Assembly (NCBI RefSeq): GCF_003337425.1
Contig: NZ_QPJU01000004.1
Coordinates: forward strand, 124,001 to 188,000
DNA from: Extensimonas vulgaris
GTDB lineage: Bacteria; Pseudomonadota; Gammaproteobacteria; Burkholderiales; Burkholderiaceae_C
Direction of reading: 5' to 3'
DNA length: 64,000 nt
A program made the translations under genes and the position numbers. Shown piece by piece: positions 59,429-64,000 of this stretch. Position 1 is the first letter of the stretch. Every line of letters starts with the position of its first letter. Under the pieces are notes generated by a model. That model was not told the origin of the DNA and did not search any database. It saw only the letters and a list, made by a program, of their open reading frames with translations.

Positions 59429-61000
59429 TTAGACCGAGCGGCTGCGCGCGAGCGGCGGGTTTTTGGCGAAGTAGCGCTGGATGCCGCGCATCAGCGCGTC
59501 GGCCAGGCGCTCCTGGTATTCGCGGCTGCGCAGGCGCGCCTCTTCGTCGGGGTTGCTGATGAAAGCGGTTTCAACGAGCACGCTGGGGATGTCGGGCGCC
59601 TTGAGCACGGCAAAGCCGGCTTGTTCCACGCGCGGCTTGTGCAGCTGGCCCACGTTGCTGATTTCGCCCAGCAGCGCGCTGCCGAGCTTGAGGCTGTCGT
59701 TGATCTGCGCCGTGGTGCTCATGTCGAGCAGGGCGCGTTGCACATGCTGGTCTTGTACGCGCACATTCAGGCCGCCGACCAGGTCGGCCTGGTTCTCTTT
59801 GTTGGCGAGCCAGCGCGCGGCGGTGCTCGAGGCGCCGCTCTGGCTCAGGGCGAACACGCTCGCGCCGCGCGCGGCTGGCGTCGTGAAGGCATCGGCGTGG
59901 ATGCTCATGAACAGGTCGGCCTGCACACGCCGCGCCTTTTCCACGCGCGTGCCCAGTGGCACGAAAAAGTCCGCGTCGCGCGTGAGAAAGGCGCGCATGG
60001 GGTTGCCGTTCACGCTCGTGGCGTTGATGCGGTCGCGCAGCAAGAAGGCGATGCGCAGCACCACGTCCTTCTCGTGTGTGCCTGCGGGGCCGGTGGCGCC
60101 GGGGTCTTCGCCGCCGTGGCCCGGGTCTAACGCGACGATGATGATGCGGTCGGTCTGGCGCGACGTCGCGCCCGTGCTGCTGCGCGCGGTGGCGGGCGGG
60201 GTAGCGGAGGTGGCCGTGGGTGCAGAAGGTGAGATCGTGGCGGGTGAGGTCGTGGCGGGCGCGGGGGCTGCGGCTACGTTGACAGGCGGCGCACTGGGTG
60301 CTGCTGCCGGCGCTGGGCGGGCCGTGCGCTGGGTGATGAGCTCGCCGAGCGGGTCTGAGGCTGCGCGCGCCGCCGTGGCGGAGTGCGCTGCGCTGCTGGG
60401 GCTGGCGGCTTGCACTGGTGCGGGCGGCGTGGCAATGGGTGCCGAGGCAGCTTTGGCCGCGGCGGTGGTGGAAGAGGGTGCCTGCCCCTGGGCCGTTGCG
60501 GGCGCGTCGCGCAGGCGCTCGGCGATCAATGCTTCGAGCGGATCGACGGGCCGCGCTGGGTACAAATCGAGCACCAGCCGGTGCTGGTACGCGGCGACGG
60601 GCTGGAGCGTGAAGACCTGCGGCTGGGCTTCTTGTTTGAGGTCTATGACCAGGCGCACCACGTTGGGCGCGTACTGGCCCACGCGGATGCCCGCGATGTT
60701 CGGGTCGTCGGCTTTGACCTTGGCCACGAGTTCGCGCAGCGCCGGGTTCAGGTCTATGCCTTCGATGTCCACCGCGAGGCGCGGCGGTGCGTTGACAAAG
60801 GTCTGCCGGGTCACGAGCGGCGCATCGGATTCGATGGTGACGCGCGAATACTCGGGCGCGGGCCACACGCGCACGGCCACGATGGTGGCGCCGCGCGCGA
60901 TCTGTTGCACGCCCAGCAGCAGCACCAGGCTGCCAGCCTGCAGCAGCGTGCGCCGTGGCAATCGGGGCGTGAAGGGGGATGGAGCTTGCAAAGGCGTCAT
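59429..61000 (-). CDS. amiC: N-acetylmuramoyl-L-alanine amidase AmiC
   Basis: AmiC splits septal peptidoglycan during daughter-cell separation. The 523-aa protein has a twin-arginine signal (LPRRTLLQAGSLVLLLG, about 14-30) for Tat export, an AMIN domain (about 40-150) that targets the septum, and a long Ala/Pro/Ser/Thr-rich linker (about 168-285). An Amidase_3 zinc domain follows, with ligands in LDPGHGGEDPG, a Glu in THEKDV, SIHADAF, and the catalytic Glu in VETAFISN. The start overlaps the tsaE stop by 4 bp, as commonly seen for tsaE-amiC pairs. Confidence 0.95.
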   Translation of the reverse strand: MTPLQAPSPFTPRLPRRTLLQAGSLVLLLGVQQIARGATIVAVRVWPAPEYSRVTIESDAPLVTRQTFVNAPPRLAVDIEGIDLNPALRELVAKVKADDPNIAGIRVGQYAPNVVRLVIDLKQEAQPQVFTLQPVAAYQHRLVLDLYPARPVDPLEALIAERLRDAPATAQGQAPSSTTAAAKAASAPIATPPAPVQAASPSSAAHSATAARAASDPLGELITQRTARPAPAAAPSAPPVNVAAAPAPATTSPATISPSAPTATSATPPATARSSTGATSRQTDRIIIVALDPGHGGEDPGATGPAGTHEKDVVLRIAFLLRDRINATSVNGNPMRAFLTRDADFFVPLGTRVEKARRVQADLFMSIHADAFTTPAARGASVFALSQSGASSTAARWLANKENQADLVGGLNVRVQDQHVQRALLDMSTTAQINDSLKLGSALLGEISNVGQLHKPRVEQAGFAVLKAPDIPSVLVETAFISNPDEEARLRSREYQERLADALMRGIQRYFAKNPPLARSRSV

Positions 61001-61590
61001 GGCGATGCACGCAGGGCTTGCAGCAGGTGGCGCCCCGTAGCGCTCGCGGCCTGCAGCGTAGCGCGCCTGCTGGTGTCGTCGATTGCTTCTATATTAATAG
61101 CTATATCCGCAGGTGGAATGAGCGCTGCAGCCTTTTCTGGCCATTCAGCGAGTTTGAGGCCGGGGGCAGCGAAGATATCGCGAAAGCCGGCGTCTTCCCA
61201 CTCGCGCGGGTCGCTGAAGCGGTAAAAGTCGAAGTGCCAGACCGGCAGACCCGGCAATTCGTAAGGCTCGACCACGGCGTAGGTCGGGCTCTTGATGCGC
61301 CCCTGCACGCCCAGTGCGCGCAGCAGATGGCGCACGAGCGTGGTCTTGCCTGCGCCGAGTTCGCCGTGCAGCGTGATGAAGACGCTGGCGTCGGGCGGCA
61401 GCGCCTGCAACTGCGCCGCGAGTTGCTGCGCGAAGGCGGCGGTGTCGTCCTCGGTGCGCCAGAGGCAAGCGAGGGCGCCGCTGTGCGCTGCAGCGCCTGC
61501 TGCGCTTTCTACAATCGTGTCGGTATGGGGTGTGACAGTCAAATCGTTCCTCGAATCCAGGCGTGGGGCCGCGAGCTGGGATTTTCCCAA
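60997..61590 (-). CDS. tsaE: tRNA t6A37 threonylcarbamoyladenosine biosynthesis ATPase TsaE
   Basis: TsaE is the ATPase partner in making the universal t6A37 modification of ANN-decoding tRNAs. It has the P-loop GELGAGKTTLVRHLLRALG, SPTYAVVEPY, the HFDFYRF motif and a WPEK block. The start is uncertain. The ATG at 61590 gives 197 aa but overlaps the divergent queG by 66 bases; a TTG at 61542 would give 181 aa. The core domain begins near WRTEDDTAAFAQQLA in either case. Codons near 61083-61110 are unusually A/T-rich. Confidence 0.9.
   Translation of the reverse strand: MGKSQLAAPRLDSRNDLTVTPHTDTIVESAAGAAAHSGALACLWRTEDDTAAFAQQLAAQLQALPPDASVFITLHGELGAGKTTLVRHLLRALGVQGRIKSPTYAVVEPYELPGLPVWHFDFYRFSDPREWEDAGFRDIFAAPGLKLAEWPEKAAALIPPADIAINIEAIDDTSRRATLQAASATGRHLLQALRASP
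61510..61515 (+). promoter_or_regulatory. Candidate -10 element of queG, near-leaderless
   Basis: TACAAT ends nine bases before the queG ATG, with no Shine-Dalgarno in between, so transcription would begin only a few bases upstream of the start codon. Confidence 0.45.
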
Positions 61591-62640
61591 ATCGGCGTGG
61601 CGGGCGTCGATTTGTCCGCGTGCGAGTCCGGGTTAGTGCAATGGCTCGCGCAAGGGTTCCACGGCACGATGGACTATATGGCGGCGCATGGCTTGAAGCG
61701 TGCCCGCCCGGCCGAGCTGGTGCCGGGCACGGTGAGCGTGATCACCGCGCGCATGGATTATCTGCCGCGCATGGACGCCGCTGGGTGGTCGGCGCAAGGC
61801 GATCAGGACTGGCGCACCGTCGAATGGGCTCGCCTGGAGCGCCCGCACGAGGGCGTGGTTTCACTCTACGCGCGTGGGCGCGACTACCACAAGGTGCTGC
61901 GCGCGCGCCTGCAAAAGCTCTGTGACCGCATCGCCGCGGCCGTAGGGCCGTTTGGCCACCGCGTGTTCACCGACTCGGCGCCGGTGCTCGAGGCCGCGCT
62001 GGCCGAGCGCAGCGGCCTGGGCTGGCGCGGCAAGCACACGCTCGTGATCGACCGCGCCGCGGGTTCGATGTTTTTTCTCGGCGAAATTTATACCGATCTG
62101 GTGCTTGAGCCCACGCAGCCGGTGCCAGAGCACTGCGGAAGTTGTAGCGCCTGCCTGAGCGCCTGCCCCACGGGGGCGATCGTCGCACCCTACCGGCTGG
62201 ACGCACGGCGCTGCATTTCCTACCTGACCATCGAACACCCGGGCGCGATCCCGCCCGAACTGCGCCCGCTGCTGGGCAACCGCATTTACGGCTGTGACGA
62301 CTGCCAGCTCGTCTGCCCCTGGAACAAGTTTGCCCAGCGCAGTAGCCTGCCTGACTTCGACGCGCGCGCCGAGCTCACGGGGCAGCGGCTGGTGTCGCTC
62401 TTCGCCTGGGACGAAGCCACGTTTTTGCGCCGCACCGAAGGCTCACCGATCCGCCGCATAGGCCACGAGCGCTGGCTGCGCAACATCGCAGTGGCGTTGG
62501 GCAATGCGCTGCACAGCCGCAATGACGCAGTGCAGGGTGAAGAGCAGGCCGCGATGCGCGCCGCGCTGCAGGCACGCTCTGGCCACGCAAGCCCGCTGGT
62601 GCGCGAACACGTGGCCTGGGCACTCGCGCAGGGCGGTTGA
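61525..62640 (+). CDS. queG: Epoxyqueuosine reductase
   Basis: QueG reduces epoxyqueuosine to queuosine in tRNA, the last step of the pathway, using cobalamin and two 4Fe-4S clusters. The 371-aa protein has the N-terminal QueG domain, the ferredoxin-type CGSCSACLSACPTGA and CDDCQLVCPWNKF cysteine sets, and a C-terminal HEAT-like extension (SPLVREHVAWALAQ). I use the ATG at 61525 (MGCDSQIVPRIQAWGRELGF). It is divergent from tsaE, an arrangement common in Burkholderiales. Confidence 0.94.
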   Translation: MGCDSQIVPRIQAWGRELGFSQIGVAGVDLSACESGLVQWLAQGFHGTMDYMAAHGLKRARPAELVPGTVSVITARMDYLPRMDAAGWSAQGDQDWRTVEWARLERPHEGVVSLYARGRDYHKVLRARLQKLCDRIAAAVGPFGHRVFTDSAPVLEAALAERSGLGWRGKHTLVIDRAAGSMFFLGEIYTDLVLEPTQPVPEHCGSCSACLSACPTGAIVAPYRLDARRCISYLTIEHPGAIPPELRPLLGNRIYGCDDCQLVCPWNKFAQRSSLPDFDARAELTGQRLVSLFAWDEATFLRRTEGSPIRRIGHERWLRNIAVALGNALHSRNDAVQGEEQAAMRAALQARSGHASPLVREHVAWALAQGG

Positions 62641-62654
62641 GGCTCGCGCCGGAT

Positions 62655-63566
62655 TCAAGCCCCGCGCAGCACGCTGAGCGCAAACGGCAGGCTCAGCATG
62701 CCGAGCAGGGTGGACAGCGTCACGAGACCGGCCACGTAAGCGCCGTTGTAGCCCATGCGCGCGGCCAGCACGTAGCAGGTAGAGGCCGTGGGCAGGGCCG
62801 TGAAGGCCAGCAGTATCGTGGTTTGCAGTGCGTCCAGCCCCCACAGGCGCGCAAGCACGCTGGCTATCAGCGGCTGCAGCAGGTGGCGTATGCCCAGCAC
62901 CCCGGCAGCGAGCAGTTTGCCGCGGTGCAACAGGCCCAGCTGCATGCCCGCGCCCGCCGACATCAGCCCGAGCGCGAGCGAGGCCGCGCCGACGCGGCCG
63001 ACGGCGGGCTCCAGCCAGGTGGGTATGCGCAAGCCCAGCAGGTTGGCCGTGAGCCCGGTGACGGTGGCGATGATCAGTGGGTTGCGCAGCAGCTCGCGCA
63101 CGAAGCCGCGCTCGCCATGCCGCGCCATAGGCCAGACCGCGGCCACGTTGAAAATCGGCACGCACACGCCGATCAGCACGGCGATCAACAGCACCCCTTG
63201 CGTTCCGGCCAGGCGCTCGGCCAAGGCCAGGCCGATGAAGGAGTTGAAGCGAAACGCCACCTGCGCGCTCGCCGCGTGGTCGCGCCGGGGGATATGGCGC
63301 CCGAGCCAGGGCCAGTGCGGCAGGCTGTAGGCCAGCGCGATGCCCGCGAGCCCCGAAAGCACGCCCGCCGCGAGCAGGTTGGCGGTGGCGTGCAGTTCGA
63401 TGGGGCTTTTGAGGATGGAGTGAAACAGCAGCACCGGAAAGAGCAGGTAATACACCAGGCTCTCCACGGGCTGCCAGATGGAGCGGTCGAGCGCCGTAAA
63501 GCGGCACAGCAGGTAGCCGGACAGAATCAGCGAAAAATCGGGGAAAAGCAGTTGCGCGTAGTTCAC
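62655..63566 (-). CDS. AEC-family transporter (auxin efflux carrier type permease)
   Basis: A 303-aa membrane protein with about ten hydrophobic helices in two five-helix halves. Typical features are FPVLLFHSILKSP near the first half, FNSFIGLALAERLAG and the C-terminal ALPTASTCYVLAARMGYN. Bacterial members export or import organic acids such as malonate or malate; the substrate is not predictable. The start codon is GTG at 63566. It is convergent with queG, with 14 bases between stops. Confidence 0.88.
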   Translation of the reverse strand: MNYAQLLFPDFSLILSGYLLCRFTALDRSIWQPVESLVYYLLFPVLLFHSILKSPIELHATANLLAAGVLSGLAGIALAYSLPHWPWLGRHIPRRDHAASAQVAFRFNSFIGLALAERLAGTQGVLLIAVLIGVCVPIFNVAAVWPMARHGERGFVRELLRNPLIIATVTGLTANLLGLRIPTWLEPAVGRVGAASLALGLMSAGAGMQLGLLHRGKLLAAGVLGIRHLLQPLIASVLARLWGLDALQTTILLAFTALPTASTCYVLAARMGYNGAYVAGLVTLSTLLGMLSLPFALSVLRGA

Positions 63567-63570
63567 GCAC

Positions 63571-63735
63571 CTAGTGTAGTGTTCGACGCTATCTGCGACG
63601 TAAAACCGCGTCTTTTCGGTCTGGGCCGCGTTGCAAATCCTCGCGATACCACCTGGTATCGCTGCGGTTTGCGCCTTGCCCAGACCAAAAATCCATCGGT
63701 TTTATTGGTCGCATCAAGCATCAGACACTACACCA
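63571..63735. repeat. Imperfect palindromic repeat, copy 2
   Basis: This 165-bp element has inverted ends GTGTAGTGT (63574-63582) and ACACTACAC (63725-63733) and long imperfectly complementary arms around a central GATACC-ACCT-GGTATC hairpin. It is an inverse copy of 15496-15640, about 48 kb away. It begins five bases from the AEC start codon, so the AEC promoter must lie in or beyond it. Confidence 0.85.
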
Positions 63736-63842
63736 GCATAGCGGCAAAGATGCCGGCAAAAATGCTGGCCAGCCAACGCTATACAGCCGCGCGGCATGTG
63801 CGCATACCATACTATGGTTTTGTTTTTTCCAGGAGATACCCC

Positions 63843-64000
63843 ATGCACCGACGTACTTGGCTTGCCCTGGCGCTGGCCGCTGCGGCAGGGTCCGCCGCAG
63901 CGCAAGGCTACCCCAACAAGGTCATCAAACTGCAAGTGCCGTTCGCACCCGGCGGCACGACCGACATCATTGCGCGCGTGATCGCCGATCCGCTCGGGCG
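63843..64000 (+). CDS. Bug/TctC-family tripartite tricarboxylate receptor, 5' end only
   Basis: The first 52 codons of a periplasmic binding protein. They comprise a signal peptide (MHRRTWLALALAAAAGSAAAQ, cleavage after about residue 20), then YPNKVIKLQVPFAPGGTTDIIARVIADPL, the conserved Bug/TctC start in which PFAPGG contacts the carboxylate ligand. CAGGAGA (63829-63835) precedes the ATG. The remainder lies outside the window. The family is greatly expanded in Comamonadaceae and Bordetella; the ligand is unknown. Confidence 0.92.
   Translation, partial: MHRRTWLALALAAAAGSAAAQGYPNKVIKLQVPFAPGGTTDIIARVIADPLG

Overview
The window is chromosomal DNA from a GC-rich (roughly two-thirds G+C by eye) betaproteobacterium of the order Burkholderiales, most likely the family Comamonadaceae. 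The evidence is the gene order (mucD-lepA-lepB-DUF4845-rnc-era-recO-pdxJ-acpS-nagZ; metG-DUF3460-scpA), the protein sequences, TACAAT/TAAAAT-type -10 elements close to start codons, and a dispersed short repeat built on GATAGCTGCT...AAGCGCT that I associate with this family. Family and gene identifications are from memory of the protein families; no search was run.

Layout. 1-4016: 5' end of purL (minus), map, glnD. 4017-5100: two tRNA-Asn, tRNA-Val and a MITE-like palindromic element in two copies. 5101-9814 (minus): relA, an alpha/beta hydrolase overlapping it by 4 bp, and a ClC-type chloride channel. 10253-12516: ompR-envZ type two-component system. 12635-14341 (minus): electron-transfer flavoprotein-ubiquinone oxidoreductase. 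14522-25702: a DHH phosphoesterase, then a long co-directional housekeeping run from the periplasmic protease MucD to NagZ. 25805-26368: tRNA-Gly, tRNA-Cys, tRNA-Gly, tRNA-Leu. 26381-36765: conserved hypothetical, murI, class I fumarase and mrp (minus), metG, DUF3460, scpA, nadB, panD and a CHMI-family isomerase. 36810-41720: LysR regulator divergent from a valine/isobutyrate set (mmsA, acyl-CoA dehydrogenase, mmsB). 41894-47757: metallo-hydrolase, small hypothetical, moaE, clpB with a sigma-32-like promoter, GNAT acetyltransferase and a hypothetical.

48239-59390 is the accessory highlight. An acyl-CoA ligase, an aldehyde dehydrogenase, a zinc alcohol dehydrogenase and an HSL-type esterase run on the plus strand. 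They converge on two different Baeyer-Villiger monooxygenases on the minus strand, one of cyclopentanone-monooxygenase type and one of cyclohexanone-monooxygenase type. A divergent AcoR-type sigma-54 activator follows. Near-consensus -24/-12 promoters precede both transcription units, each with upstream TGTTCCA-N3-TGGAACA-like palindromes. The set matches a complete cyclic-ketone degradation route: ketone to lactone, hydroxy acid, oxo acid, dicarboxylate and CoA ester. 59429-64000: amiC (Tat signal), tsaE, queG, an AEC-family transporter, and the first 158 bases of a Bug/TctC-type binding protein.

The window is also rich in small non-coding repeats. There are four unrelated families of imperfectly palindromic, MITE-like elements, three of them in two copies. 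About eight copies of the short Comamonadaceae-type repeat occur at gene borders; one of these forms the clpB terminator and one lies inside the era reading frame.
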